From positions 1 through 24,214 of the IMG/VR virus record IMGVR_UViG_3300048921_000235: a DNA stretch of 24,214 nt. One strand, 5' to 3'. This DNA comes from a virus. A program made the position numbers and the translations under genes. The notes under the pieces are model-generated. The model saw only the letters and a program-made list of their open reading frames with translations, did not search any database and was not told the origin of the DNA. This document shows, piece after piece, positions 1 through 8,236 of the stretch. Positions within the stretch are counted from its first letter, which is position 1. Every line of letters starts with the position of its first letter.

Positions 1-242
1 GCCACTTCGGCAACATTCAACCCTGCAGGCCACAACGTAGAAACATCCTTATTGGCCGCGATACTGCGAATAATGCCTTTTTCGTCATAAGCGATCTTTA
101 TTGTGTCAGCCGAAAAACTCTGCTGACTGCTATACCATTCCACGCCATCTTCGGAAAAAAGAAATAACGCATTATGCTGATTACTTAATTTAAGTTGTTC
201 CGGTGTTTTTGGTGAGCCGACTTTAAAGCCTTTAATATTCAT
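1..242 (-). CDS. tail fibre assembly chaperone, N-terminal part
   Basis: The reading frame starts with MNIKGFKVGSPKTPEQ and runs off the left edge of the window, so only about 80 residues are visible. The opening, followed by the FLFSEDGVEWYSSQQSF stretch and a segment resembling DEKGIIRSI, looks like the Caudovirales tail fibre assembly family (P2 gpG and lambda Tfa-like). These proteins help the fibre fold or trimerise and can influence receptor choice. It begins 7 bases after the fibre gene stop, the expected H-then-G order of P2. A second in-frame ATG immediately upstream (243-245) could be the start instead. The family call is by pattern recognition; the C-terminal domain cannot be checked here. 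Confidence 0.8.
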   Translation of the reverse strand, partial: MNIKGFKVGSPKTPEQLKLSNQHNALFLFSEDGVEWYSSQQSFSADTIKIAYDEKGIIRSIAANKDVSTLWPAGLNVAEV

Positions 243-248
243 CATGAT

Positions 249-2870
249 TTATCGACCTATAGTGATCCATTGTCCATTTTTATAAATCTGGATGTAACTC
301 CAGAACAATTCTTCGGGAGAGTAGTCGCCATCCCAGTTATTGAATCCCGTCAATACGGTATTTTCGTGATAGGTATAGATGCCTGTAGCACCGTGCTGCG
401 TTTCTGCACTGTACCTGACGTTTTGAATAAAGTTTTGGTTAACCCAATCGACAGTTGCACGCGCCCCAACCTCACGGTTAAAGGTTCCCCAATCAACGCG
501 GCTATTAACCTGTTCAATAACCGCATCCCATAACCATTTATTACCCCAACGGCTGCCCAGAATATTGCCATCGCCGGCATGAGTTGCCGCACCTACATTG
601 AAGGTACCTTGAATCGTTACGTCATGGCCCAACGTCATTGCGCCCGTTTTCACATTGACGGCCATCGGGCGTAGGTTGTTAAACGTGCCGTACTGGTTTT
701 TTGCATTGGTCAACATTAAATACAGGCTGCTGCCGTCGTTACGCCAGAACGTCCCGTGATCGCCGCCGACAATGCGATAGTTATCGATGGATGTTGATTG
801 AATTTCCGCGCTGGTTTTGACTATGCCAGTCAATTGCCCGCCAGCTTTCGCCAAGTAGCGCCCGTCAGCCTCGGTTTTATTCCATGCGTTGACATCACCG
901 GCCAACAAATTGATATCACCACTCAGCGGCTTGCCGTTGATTTTGAGTGAACGTACCGCATATTTTTTCATTGCTTCAGCGTCAGTCAGCGCACCGGTTT
1001 CCTGCGCAGTGGGCGGCTTGGCTGTCGTATAAATACGGGGATTTGCAGCCTGATTGGCCTCGGTTCCCCAATGCAATTCATTATCCAGAGCAACGCCAAG
1101 ACGCATTAATGGCATAGCGCCAATCTGAAAACCTAGCGATAAATTACTCTGTGCAGTAGGTCTGCTCATCACAAATGGGGTATGCGCACTGCTCTCGATC
1201 CGCAGGAATTCTCCCTCAGTGGAAGCACTATCGGATTTTATCGCCAGCTTCTTCACCGTGCCGCCTGTCAGCATCAGATAACGCCCGTCGGCCTCCGTTT
1301 TATTCCACGCATTTACATCACTTGCCAACAGGTTAACGTCACCGCTTAACGGCTTGCCGTTAATCTTGAGGGCGCGTAAAGCATACTTTGCATCAGCCTC
1401 TTTTGCGGTGTAGCTGTTGCCGGAGTGCAAGAATTCAAACCAGCCGTCGATCCCTTTCCCAGCCTCTTTGGTGCGGAATGACATCCGCCCCTGACGCCAG
1501 CCAATCTGCAACCCGAAATACTCGCCCCCGGCGCTGGCCTGCCACGTCTGATTGATAATCCCGACGGAACTCCCCGCCTGAGCAAACGGCGGTTTATCCG
1601 GGTCGTTGACTTCTGCCCATGTAAATCCGGTAAACGCCCCTTGCCCCCAGATATCCGCCAGCGCGTGACGCCGTGCGGGCGGCGTCAGCCCCAGCCCGAA
1701 AGCCTGATCGGCCGTCAACACTTGCCCTGCGGCTTCACCGATATCACGTTGGGCGGCAGATTTTAACGCCAGCGCTTGGCGCGCCTTGGCTTTGTCCGGC
1801 AGATCTGAAAGGTTGTTAACGCGTTGAGCATAGCGGCCGTCAGCTTCTGCTTTACTCCATGCACCAACATCGGCCGCCGTGGGCTTGTAATCCGTGGTGT
1901 AAATCCGCGACCACTTCACCCCGTTTTCAGGTCGGTTAGACGCACCAATAAAGGCTGCGCCTAAGCCCGATACACTGACATATCCCGTTGACGGCGCGGC
2001 ATCGCACGGCAGGCTAAGCACCCCGGCGGCGATATTGCCACTGATCGGCGGTTTGTTTTCGGAAGCCATATTCACGCGGTAAATTTGCGCAGTGTTGCAA
2101 TAGGCGTTATCAAACGCTCGCGCACCGCCACCCAGCCCAAACGCACCGACGGCCATCAATTGCCCACCTTCAACACCGACGTTTTTTGTCGCGGCGCTGC
2201 CCAGTGCGAGATTGCCGCGTGCAGCGGCCTTATCGGTCAAATCGGAAAGATTAGCGCCCTTTTTGGCGCTGGCATCACTGACCGCTTTCAGCGCCTTTGG
2301 CGTGGCAGCCTTAGTTTCGTCGGTGCTGGTTGTGGCGCTGCTCAGTTGTACCAAGCCTTTCGCCGTGGTGCTGGCGTCCGGGTGATTGCGCGTTTTCTCA
2401 TGGGCGCTAATAGCATCGGCAACAAAATCTTTGGTGGCCAATACCGTATCGCCCCCGGCGATCACCTGAATCGCCTCAGTGCTGCTGACAATCAGGATCA
2501 TGCGCAGCGTCTGCGTACGCCCACTGCCTTCCGCCAGTTTTGGCTTGTAGCTCTCCGCCATATTGGCGACGGCGATCAGCGTTCCGGCTTCGTCATACAG
2601 GCCCATTTCCCGCAGCCAGAACCCGCCGACGTCGGCCGGGATAATCAGCTCCGCCACAATGTTGTTTTTCACAGCGCCGATTGTCAGCCCATTGAGCGCG
2701 GCGCGGTATTTCTCATTGACCAGCTTGGTCTGTGCAGGATTCGGTGTCGGCAATGTACCGTTGCCGTCACCGACAGCCATACGGGTGATTTTCAACTGGG
2801 TACCGCCAGCGGTGGCGGCGGCAATCTTGGCCACCCCGGCGGTGGTAATAATGGCTTTGTATTTGCTCAT
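249..2870 (-). CDS. H: tail fibre protein (gpH-like)
   Basis: This 873-residue protein is the receptor-binding side fibre. The N-terminus MSKYKAIITTAGVAKIAAAT and the following 140 residues match the baseplate-attaching domain of P2 gpH (phage tail-collar fibre family). The middle is built of repeated shaft modules with the signature LKINGKPLSGD and DVNAWNKTEADGRYL, seen twice in full and several times in weaker form (ADVGAWSKAEADGRYA). The C-terminal 150 residues, ending in YIQIYKNGQWITIGR, form the probable tip and are typical of variable enterobacterial P2-like fibres. I chose the ATG at 2870 because it gives the family N-terminus and is preceded by AAAGAGAAA; an upstream ATG would add 16 residues overlapping gpI. 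It follows I in the V-W-J-I-H operon. Confidence 0.93.
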   Translation of the reverse strand: MSKYKAIITTAGVAKIAAATAGGTQLKITRMAVGDGNGTLPTPNPAQTKLVNEKYRAALNGLTIGAVKNNIVAELIIPADVGGFWLREMGLYDEAGTLIAVANMAESYKPKLAEGSGRTQTLRMILIVSSTEAIQVIAGGDTVLATKDFVADAISAHEKTRNHPDASTTAKGLVQLSSATTSTDETKAATPKALKAVSDASAKKGANLSDLTDKAAARGNLALGSAATKNVGVEGGQLMAVGAFGLGGGARAFDNAYCNTAQIYRVNMASENKPPISGNIAAGVLSLPCDAAPSTGYVSVSGLGAAFIGASNRPENGVKWSRIYTTDYKPTAADVGAWSKAEADGRYAQRVNNLSDLPDKAKARQALALKSAAQRDIGEAAGQVLTADQAFGLGLTPPARRHALADIWGQGAFTGFTWAEVNDPDKPPFAQAGSSVGIINQTWQASAGGEYFGLQIGWRQGRMSFRTKEAGKGIDGWFEFLHSGNSYTAKEADAKYALRALKINGKPLSGDVNLLASDVNAWNKTEADGRYLMLTGGTVKKLAIKSDSASTEGEFLRIESSAHTPFVMSRPTAQSNLSLGFQIGAMPLMRLGVALDNELHWGTEANQAANPRIYTTAKPPTAQETGALTDAEAMKKYAVRSLKINGKPLSGDINLLAGDVNAWNKTEADGRYLAKAGGQLTGIVKTSAEIQSTSIDNYRIVGGDHGTFWRNDGSSLYLMLTNAKNQYGTFNNLRPMAVNVKTGAMTLGHDVTIQGTFNVGAATHAGDGNILGSRWGNKWLWDAVIEQVNSRVDWGTFNREVGARATVDWVNQNFIQNVRYSAETQHGATGIYTYHENTVLTGFNNWDGDYSPEELFWSYIQIYKNGQWITIGR
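854..1374. repeat. diverged direct repeats in fibre shaft
   Basis: Two roughly 97-base copies lie at about 854-951 and 1279-1374. Both encode the same fibre module (LKINGKPLSGD followed by NLLA.DVNAWNKTEADGRY), differing by scattered third-position changes. A weaker third copy lies near 1848-1900. These are coding shaft repeats rather than a mobile element, but they are likely recombination points for exchange of fibre tips. Confidence 0.75.
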
Positions 2871-2880
2871 GTTTTTCTCT

Positions 2881-3414
2881 TTATCCGGGGTAAACGGTAA
2901 TGACATCGCCATCCACAACGGCCGCGCCGGTGTAAATCCGACCGGGGATGTCCTGCAAGATGTTGAGGCCGATCAGGTGTCGGCTTAGCGGTTTGGCGTC
3001 GGCGATCAGGCGTTCCATTTCCCGATACATCTCCTCGGTGATACCGGTTTCTAGCACGCCAATATCAAGCCTGAAGGTGCCGGGCGGATCGTCACCGTGG
3101 AACCATTCGATAACGTTAATCAGGTAGCCGAGCGGCTCCACCACGCGGCGCACGGCCCCAATGGTGCCTTTATGCCGGTGAATGTAGAACGCGGCGGACA
3201 CCACGCCCCGCTTGATGTCCTCCGGCCAAACCTCATCCCACCTGTCGACGGAAAACGCCCACGCCAGATAGGGCAACAGCGGCAAAGGACAGGTTTTTGG
3301 GTTCCATAGGTCACGCAACGCAACCGGCACATGCTCCAGCTCCGTGCACGCAGCGGCAGCGGCCACTTCCAGCGGCGATGAACCGACCGGTAACAAGCGG
3401 TTATTCATCGTCAT
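2881..3414 (-). CDS. I: baseplate protein gpI
   Basis: A 177-residue protein, almost the length of P2 gpI (176), a baseplate wedge component at the tail tip. The start MTMNNRLLPVGSSPLE and the core LWNPKTCPLPLLPYLAWAFSVD are typical of the P2 I-like family. The ATG at 3414 is preferred over the one at 3408 and over longer extensions because AGGG lies seven bases upstream. The gene overlaps the end of J by 14 bases, suggesting translational coupling, and is followed after 10 bases by the fibre gene. Confidence 0.93.
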   Translation of the reverse strand: MTMNNRLLPVGSSPLEVAAAAACTELEHVPVALRDLWNPKTCPLPLLPYLAWAFSVDRWDEVWPEDIKRGVVSAAFYIHRHKGTIGAVRRVVEPLGYLINVIEWFHGDDPPGTFRLDIGVLETGITEEMYREMERLIADAKPLSRHLIGLNILQDIPGRIYTGAAVVDGDVITVYPG

Positions 3415-4315
3415 CGGCGCGCCCTGGTGTAATGGTGTAACCGGTGCAATAACCGGCCTGCGTCTTATCAAGCACGATATCAACGGCCGGTTTAGTGATC
3501 TGCACGTCTTCCACCCCTTCGACTTTCAGCGCGGCGTTGATGCCGGAGCGGCGGATATTTCGACCCAGCCGCCGCATGTTTTGCACATAGGCACGTAGCC
3601 GTTTATCGGCCGTGTCGAGGATGGGCGCAACCTCCGGGCCGGGGTACAGAGACAAAACGGCCTCGATGGCGTAACGGGTAATTCTTGCAGACTGCACGGT
3701 AAGCCGATCACCAACCGGGCGCACATCTTCATCATTCAGCGCCACGCTGACAGCTTGCAACAGCTCAGGGCTGGCAGCGCCGTCGCCGTCACGCGATAAC
3801 ACCGTGACGGTCACGCTGGCCGGGGTTGGGCTGATCGCCGTCACATCGGCCACGCGGCCATCTGCCGAGCGGGCGTGAAAACGGTATGAACCGGCCGATC
3901 CCGCCGTGCTCATCCCTTCAAAAGCATCTTGCAGGCGCAGACGGTAATCCTCATCTGACTCCATGACCGCCGGTGTCGGCGGGATAGTGGTTTCATCCGC
4001 CGGAGTGATCACCAGTCGCGGGGTATTGAAATTCGCGCCGATCTGGTCAAGGTCGCTACCGGTGGCATAAGCCAGCATCAGCGCTTTAGCGGCATCGTTG
4101 ACGCGTTGACGCAAAATCACCTCACGGTAGGCGTTTTCCTGCAGCAGCTTCACGATCGGCTCAGACTCCAGCGCCAGTGTGCGACTGAGGGCTTCCCGCT
4201 GTTCCTCCGGGTAGAGCGAAATCAACGTGGCCTTACGCTCAGCCAAAATGTCTTCATAATCCACTGTCTCCACGATGAGCGGTGCGGGCAGTTGGGACAG
4301 GTCAATGGTTGCCAT
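3401..4315 (-). CDS. J: baseplate assembly protein gpJ
   Basis: The 304-residue product matches P2 gpJ (302 residues) in length and opens with MATIDLSQLPAPLIVE, a characteristic start for this family. The segment EREALSRTL.LESEPIVKLLQ and the central TPAVMESDEDYRLRLQDAFE are also typical. gpJ is an edge component of the baseplate wedge (Baseplate_J-like family), working with gpW and gpI. It starts 4 bases after the W stop and overlaps I, so it belongs to the V-W-J-I-H tail operon. The upstream ribosome binding sequence is weak, which fits coupling to W. Confidence 0.95.
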   Translation of the reverse strand: MATIDLSQLPAPLIVETVDYEDILAERKATLISLYPEEQREALSRTLALESEPIVKLLQENAYREVILRQRVNDAAKALMLAYATGSDLDQIGANFNTPRLVITPADETTIPPTPAVMESDEDYRLRLQDAFEGMSTAGSAGSYRFHARSADGRVADVTAISPTPASVTVTVLSRDGDGAASPELLQAVSVALNDEDVRPVGDRLTVQSARITRYAIEAVLSLYPGPEVAPILDTADKRLRAYVQNMRRLGRNIRRSGINAALKVEGVEDVQITKPAVDIVLDKTQAGYCTGYTITPGRADDDE

Positions 4316-4319
4316 GGTT

Positions 4320-4670
4320 TCAGCTCACAGGAACAGACAGCGACAGCGCGCCGGGGGCATCGGTGCGGGTGCCGGTGATGTCGATCACCATCTTGCCGTC
4401 GTAGGTGGTATTAAAGGTGATGCCAGTCAGTTTTACACGTGGCTCCCATGCCAGAATCGCGCTGTAACAGGCGGCCATGATTTGCAGGCGCAGCGTGTCA
4501 TTCTGCGGCTGGTCAAGCAGCGCTGACAGCAGCGAGCCATAGGCCCGGCGCATAGGGCGTGAACCCTGCGGCGTGATCAGGATGTCTGCCACGGACTGGC
4601 GAAGATGCTCGATGTCCGTCAGTGCGCGGCCGGTATCGCGGTTCATGCCAAGGTATTTCGCGTTGTTCAT
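4320..4670 (-). CDS. W: baseplate wedge subunit gpW
   Basis: The 116-residue protein aligns from memory with P2 gpW (115 residues): the start AKYLGMNRDTGRALTD, the central ILITPQGSRPMRRAYGSLL and the end PLSV-like SVPVS are conserved. It belongs to the gp25-like lysozyme-fold baseplate family, which in contractile tails bridges the wedge and sheath. It overlaps the V stop codon (ATGA), so it is translationally coupled to V. Confidence 0.95.
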   Translation of the reverse strand: MNNAKYLGMNRDTGRALTDIEHLRQSVADILITPQGSRPMRRAYGSLLSALLDQPQNDTLRLQIMAACYSAILAWEPRVKLTGITFNTTYDGKMVIDITGTRTDAPGALSLSVPVS

Positions 4671-5296
4671 GCCGGTTTATCCGTGTTACCGCCGCCGTTC
4701 TGGACGCCGCCGTGCGTATGTTTATCAACAACAATGCCGTTGGATGTGAACGATCCACCGCTGTGCTCAATGCTGCCGGTCATCTTCCCGCCCTTCAGCA
4801 CTTCCAGCGTGCCGGTAGTGAGCTTGTTCGTGCAAACCACCTCCGGCGCATCAAGGGTGATTTTGTCAGCCTTGACCATCACCACTTTGGTGCTGACGGT
4901 GATCGACTCGGACGCCTGTACGTTGGCAGTTTTTATGCCGGTAACACTCAGCGCGCCGGTTGCCGGTTCGTACTCAATTACGGCATCGTCCGGGAAGGTG
5001 ATATGTATCGCATCCGCCGAGGCCGATGGGGCCGGGAAGTCATCGGAAAAAACACCCGGCAGCACAAAGGCGGTATCCAGCTCGCCGCCCAGCGCCAGCA
5101 CTAACACTTGCTCACCTTCAGACGGTGCCCACCACACGCGGGTACGCCCGGCACGGCAGGTTAGCCAATTCAGCCAGTCGGTAAGGTTGCCTGCGGTATC
5201 GACACGGCAAAGACCGCTCTCGAGGTCGACGGCGTTCACGGTGCCAATGCGGATCAGGTTGCGCAGCAAGCGCAGGATGTCGGATTGATTTTTCAT
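4667..5296 (-). CDS. V: baseplate spike protein gpV
   Basis: The 209-residue protein corresponds to P2 gpV (211), the membrane-piercing central spike. An N-terminal OB-fold region (TRVWWAPSEGEQVLVLALGG) is followed by a triple-stranded beta-helix region (EVVCTNKLTTGTLEVLKGG). The C-terminal tip carries an HTH motif (DKHTHGGVQ) of the HxH type that binds iron in P2-family spikes. It is the first gene of the tail-tip operon. The ATG at 5296 has no visible Shine-Dalgarno sequence and no nearby alternative start in frame; compared with P2 it is a few residues shorter at the N-terminus. Confidence 0.95.
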   Translation of the reverse strand: MKNQSDILRLLRNLIRIGTVNAVDLESGLCRVDTAGNLTDWLNWLTCRAGRTRVWWAPSEGEQVLVLALGGELDTAFVLPGVFSDDFPAPSASADAIHITFPDDAVIEYEPATGALSVTGIKTANVQASESITVSTKVVMVKADKITLDAPEVVCTNKLTTGTLEVLKGGKMTGSIEHSGGSFTSNGIVVDKHTHGGVQNGGGNTDKPA

Positions 5297-5306
5297 GCTG
5301 AAAGAA

Positions 5307-5330
5307 TGCCGTTCGCCGTGGGCGACGGCA
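5307..5330 (-). promoter_or_regulatory. hairpin in V leader
   Basis: TGCCGT (5307-5312) pairs with ACGGCA (5325-5330). Inside, CGCC pairs with GGCG around a three-base loop with one bulged base. It lies 10 bases upstream of the V start, between that start and the proposed late activator site. Its role is unknown; it could shape the V promoter or its 5' leader. Confidence 0.45.
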
Positions 5331-5339
5331 ATGCTGCGG

Positions 5340-5362
5340 GGTTGGAAGATCGAACAAACAAC
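5340..5362 (-). promoter_or_regulatory. late promoter activator site upstream of V
   Basis: The segment contains GGTTGGAAGATC followed six bases later by ACAAC. The same 12-mer and ACAAC occur with almost the same spacing between O and P. Within it, TTGG-N12-ACAA is one base away from the TGT-N12-ACA dyad known for binding sites of the P2 Ogr/delta zinc-finger activators. It lies where the V operon promoter is expected. The identification is by position and by similarity between the two copies; the activator gene is outside the window. Confidence 0.6.
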
Positions 5363-5539
5363 GTATATTATATGTGAGCTCTTTTTGATTAATGACCCTA
5401 TTCGAGAGTAAGTTCAGAGATAATTCCCAAGGGCAGTAAACCAATTAGTCAGCTTTGGATATTCCCAATTTTTCAGTCGTTGAAGGCATATCGTGAAAAA
5501 TTCATAGCAACAATAATTTTACGGGCATAAGGATTAAAA

Positions 5540-6742
5540 ATGATAGATTTTAGAACTGAGGGAAAAAAAATAATATTAGAGTACACTCCTGAAATGGCCA
5601 GAACCAAGGACGTTTATGACTTACTAGAAAAACACGATACTTTTACTATTGCCAAAACATTTTATCTTTCGGAAAGAGAACTAACATCAAAATTCGACGA
5701 TGACGATTACGGAGACGTGATTGAGTTTGTCGTGGCAGAAGAAATAGGGAATTACTATAAATTTCGTGGTGAAATTCTTGGGTTGGATAAAGACGTATTT
5801 ATACACAAAGAAGTAAATTTGTCTCGAAAGGTTTTTGTTGCAGAAAGAAGAATATCAGTTTTCAAAAAGTTAGGTAAAGTAACCGACACAGACATCTACA
5901 TTGGTGGAGAAGAAACAGGAAGTATACCCTATGTAGAGTTCAAAAAATTAATCAGCAAATTTCCAAACACTAATGAACTAGATAAGTATGCTCTAGCAAG
6001 AGTAGAGTCAATTATTTCCTCATACATAGAATCAAATGGCCAACATGAAAAAAATTACCATGAGTATCTTAACAAAAAAATTGATTTGTCTGACAATAGC
6101 ATTAGCAACCAACTTGCCAACTATGAGGAATTCAAATATCAGAAGATTTTAGAAAAACTAAAAAAAATGCTAAAAAATGAAGACAAATACACTGAAAAAC
6201 AATGGCAATCTGAGATTTTGGATATCATCCTTTTGTTGTACCCAAAATATTTATATGTTTTCAATGAAGCTAAAGTAAAAGATTTTTACAGCAAAAAAAA
6301 CAGGTTCATTGACTATCTCCTCATCGATTCCTCAGGGAATATAGATATTATTGAAATAAAAAAACCCTTTGATAAGTGCATAGTTACCGAGAGAGGGTAT
6401 AGAGACAACTACATTCCATTAAGAGAGCTAAGTGGTACCGTAATGCAAATTGAGAAATACATCTTCCACCTAAGCAAGAGCGGCGACTCCGGCGAAAAAA
6501 AACTAACTCAGCAATTCAAGAATAAAATTCCTGACGACTTTGAAATAAAGATAACTAATCCCGGTGGTTTTATCATCATGGGAAGAAAATCGAACTTAAG
6601 AAAAGAACAACTACAGGACTTTGAAATAATAAAAAGAAAATATAAAAATCTGATTGATATTCTGACCTATGACGATTTAATCGAACGATTGGAGTTCATT
6701 GTAAATAAATGGTCAATTAAAAAACAACCTTCCACCATATAA
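5540..6742 (+). CDS. sduA: Shedu-family anti-phage nuclease (SduA, DUF4263-type)
   Basis: The 400-residue protein has a variable N-terminal half and a C-terminal half with the Shedu (DUF4263) PD-(D/E)XK nuclease pattern. The motifs are E225 in KQWQSEIL, D258 in FIDYLL, then E272 and K274 in IIEIKKP (D-x13-E-x-K). A helix GTVMQIEKY (Q303) and the late TYDDLIERL segment are also typical. Shedu proteins are single-gene systems that protect bacteria from phages; the N-terminal region is thought to sense the infection. All proposed catalytic residues are present, so it is probably active. The gene is strikingly AT-rich, runs opposite to its neighbours S and V and has its own ribosome binding site (AAGGA), all marks of an acquired cargo gene. 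The family call is by motif; the N-terminal domain is not assigned. Confidence 0.85.
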   Translation: MIDFRTEGKKIILEYTPEMARTKDVYDLLEKHDTFTIAKTFYLSERELTSKFDDDDYGDVIEFVVAEEIGNYYKFRGEILGLDKDVFIHKEVNLSRKVFVAERRISVFKKLGKVTDTDIYIGGEETGSIPYVEFKKLISKFPNTNELDKYALARVESIISSYIESNGQHEKNYHEYLNKKIDLSDNSISNQLANYEEFKYQKILEKLKKMLKNEDKYTEKQWQSEILDIILLLYPKYLYVFNEAKVKDFYSKKNRFIDYLLIDSSGNIDIIEIKKPFDKCIVTERGYRDNYIPLRELSGTVMQIEKYIFHLSKSGDSGEKKLTQQFKNKIPDDFEIKITNPGGFIIMGRKSNLRKEQLQDFEIIKRKYKNLIDILTYDDLIERLEFIVNKWSIKKQPSTI

Positions 6743-6745
6743 AAT

Positions 6746-6769
6746 CGCAAGCCAGTTGGCATACTTGCG
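6746..6769 (-). terminator. candidate terminator of the O-S operon
   Basis: Reading the minus strand, CGCAAG and CTTGCG form a 6-bp stem around a 12-base loop and are followed by ATTTTAT. It lies about 30 bases beyond the S stop and just past the sduA stop on the other strand. The short T run makes it only a moderate terminator. A second pairing, AGCCAG with CTGGCT, overlaps it. Confidence 0.4.
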
Positions 6770-6799
6770 CCGCTGGCTAACCATTATTAAAAACTCACA

Positions 6800-7249
6800 C
6801 TATTCGCCAAATAACAAGCAAACAATCTCACTTTCAATATCCTTCATGATATTTGTAGAAAACGCCAGCAGCGGGCGCGCCTCATATTTCACAGCTTTGC
6901 TGTGCGGTGATGGTCGGTCACGTAGGCCGTAGTGATGCACATTAGCCATTCTCCGCACACGTCCGACAAACTCCACCACGGCCGCATCACTGCTGCCCTT
7001 GGCTTTCATATAGCGCGCAGTGCGTAGCTTTGAGAACATCGCCCGATCGCGCAGGCGTTTTTTGCTGCGCAGCGATGTCTTGCGCGGCGCATAGGGTGTA
7101 CCGTCCGGTGCCTGCTGGCGCTTGATGTTCTGCTGTTGACTGGTGCGCAAGCGCCTTGACACGGCAACAGCCAGCGACTTGCGCGATTGTGGCGACAGCT
7201 TGGTAATCAGCCCGGCCAGCCGGGCGTCAAAGGGGCTAAGCTCGCTCAT
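6800..7249 (-). CDS. S: tail completion protein gpS
   Basis: A 149-residue protein matching P2 gpS (150), needed to finish the tail before joining to the head. It has the family start MSELSPFDARLAGLI, the basic segment RRLRTSQQQNIKRQQAPDG and the MANVHHYGLRDRPS motif. The ATG at 7249 is preferred; a GTG at 7258 would add three residues. It overlaps the end of R and is the last gene of the capsid-lysis operon before the sduA insertion. Confidence 0.93.
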   Translation of the reverse strand: MSELSPFDARLAGLITKLSPQSRKSLAVAVSRRLRTSQQQNIKRQQAPDGTPYAPRKTSLRSKKRLRDRAMFSKLRTARYMKAKGSSDAAVVEFVGRVRRMANVHHYGLRDRPSPHSKAVKYEARPLLAFSTNIMKDIESEIVCLLFGE

Positions 7250-7712
7250 GCCATTCACTCACTAACTCGCCGTGAACATAGAGCTGCATCGGCCGCATGA
7301 CGTTTTCCGGCAACGGGGGTTCAGGCAGGTGTTTAACGTGTAATGCGCCGCCGTCCTGCTCTTTGACGACAACCCGCTCGGTCAACTGCAGCGATACGCT
7401 GAAATCATAAGAGCCGTCGTTATTAAAATCCGTCTCGAAGGTGCAGCCGGTGCGGCGTTTTTCCTCGGTCGCCATGATGTCCGGCTGGTTCTCCCGCAGC
7501 CACATCTGAATCGGCACCATGATTAAATCCAAATCGCCGGTGTAGTCCAAAAAAAGCAGATTCAGCGTATAGCGGTATTCATGCGACAGCGAGGTGGCAA
7601 GCGTGGCGGCCACGCTGCCCCGCTCTACCCGCACCTGTAAATTTCCGGGGTTACGCTGTAGCCATTGCAGGCAGTTTGTCAGCTCAGCGCGGAGCTGTTG
7701 CGGCTTTAACAT
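7236..7712 (-). CDS. R: tail completion protein gpR
   Basis: The 158-residue product corresponds to P2 gpR (155), a tail completion protein acting with gpS. Recognisable features are the start MLKPQQLRAELT, the RVERGSVAATL segment and the late FDFSVSLQLTERV-like stretch (here YDFSVSLQLTERVVV). It overlaps lysC upstream by 29 bases and S downstream, the compact arrangement seen in P2. Confidence 0.93.
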   Translation of the reverse strand: MLKPQQLRAELTNCLQWLQRNPGNLQVRVERGSVAATLATSLSHEYRYTLNLLFLDYTGDLDLIMVPIQMWLRENQPDIMATEEKRRTGCTFETDFNNDGSYDFSVSLQLTERVVVKEQDGGALHVKHLPEPPLPENVMRPMQLYVHGELVSEWHERA

Positions 7713-7965
7713 CGTGTTGCTCCTGACAGATTTTTATCGTGTCGACCTGCACCGCGCAGGCCGCTAACGCATCTTCAAGCTGGCGAATGTCGGCGCTCAG
7801 GTCTCCGTTAGTCGCCGGACGGCTGGCCGGTATCTGGCATGGATTCACCGTCGGACAGCCAACGTAGATAATCTGCGGCGCCGATGAAGCCGGGGCGCTG
7901 GTGCAGCCTTGCAACATCAGCAGGCAAAGCAGTGTTAAACCAATCGCGTAATGTTTGGTTTTCAT
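7684..7965 (-). CDS. lysC: outer-membrane spanin lipoprotein (LysC/Rz1-like)
   Basis: A 93-residue product from the ATG at 7965. It has a short hydrophobic signal sequence (YAIGLTLLCLLMLQGC) whose LQGC is a lipobox, predicting a lipid-modified cysteine and outer membrane anchoring. It is the outer partner of the LysB inner-membrane spanin, and the pair fuses the two membranes at lysis. Its start is nested inside lysB in another frame (158-base overlap), the P2 lysB/lysC and Rz/Rz1 layout. A GTG at 7992 would add nine residues before the signal and seems less likely. Confidence 0.88.
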   Translation of the reverse strand: MKTKHYAIGLTLLCLLMLQGCTSAPASSAPQIIYVGCPTVNPCQIPASRPATNGDLSADIRQLEDALAACAVQVDTIKICQEQHDVKAATAPR

Positions 7966-8236
7966 TGAGTAATCTCTGTATTTTTTGCTCACGCGTCAGC
8001 GCCAGCCGGTGCGCGGTGTCGAGGTCAGCTCTCAGGTTTTTCTCTTCCTGCGCCAGTTGGCCGGCCGCTGTTTGCAACCTGCTGATCGCCGTGCGGGTGT
8101 CGGTCAGCGCCGCCGTTATCTTGCCGTTTTCCCGCTGCGCCTCGCCCAACTGATCACCCAGAGCGATAACCTGCCATTTAAGCCAACCGGCGACAGCCAG
8201 CGCCAACAACAGAAACAGCACGGCGACGCGGTTCAT
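7808..8236 (-). CDS. lysB: inner-membrane spanin LysB (Rz-like)
   Basis: A 142-residue protein equal in size to P2 LysB (141). It has one N-terminal membrane helix (VAVLFLLLALAVAGWLKW), then a long periplasmic coiled coil, then the conserved end LPADVARLHQRPGF. The ATG at 8236 overlaps the stop of the endolysin gene (ATGA), so the two are coupled. Its periplasmic part is expected to bind the LysC lipoprotein. Confidence 0.9.
   Translation of the reverse strand: MNRVAVLFLLLALAVAGWLKWQVIALGDQLGEAQRENGKITAALTDTRTAISRLQTAAGQLAQEEKNLRADLDTAHRLALTREQKIQRLLNENQTLRDWFNTALPADVARLHQRPGFIGAADYLRWLSDGESMPDTGQPSGD

Noticed and set aside
854-1374. Possible mobile element or CRISPR-like repeats
   Set aside because: The repeats are in frame and encode the fibre shaft module; there are no spacers and no inverted ends.
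2085-2900. 271-residue open frame opposite the tail fibre gene
   Set aside because: It is a shadow of the GC-rich N-terminal fibre coding sequence, with no recognisable domain.
5118-5444. 108-residue minus-strand frame spanning the V leader
   Set aside because: It overlaps V in a different frame and would cross the late promoter motif; no ribosome binding site was seen.
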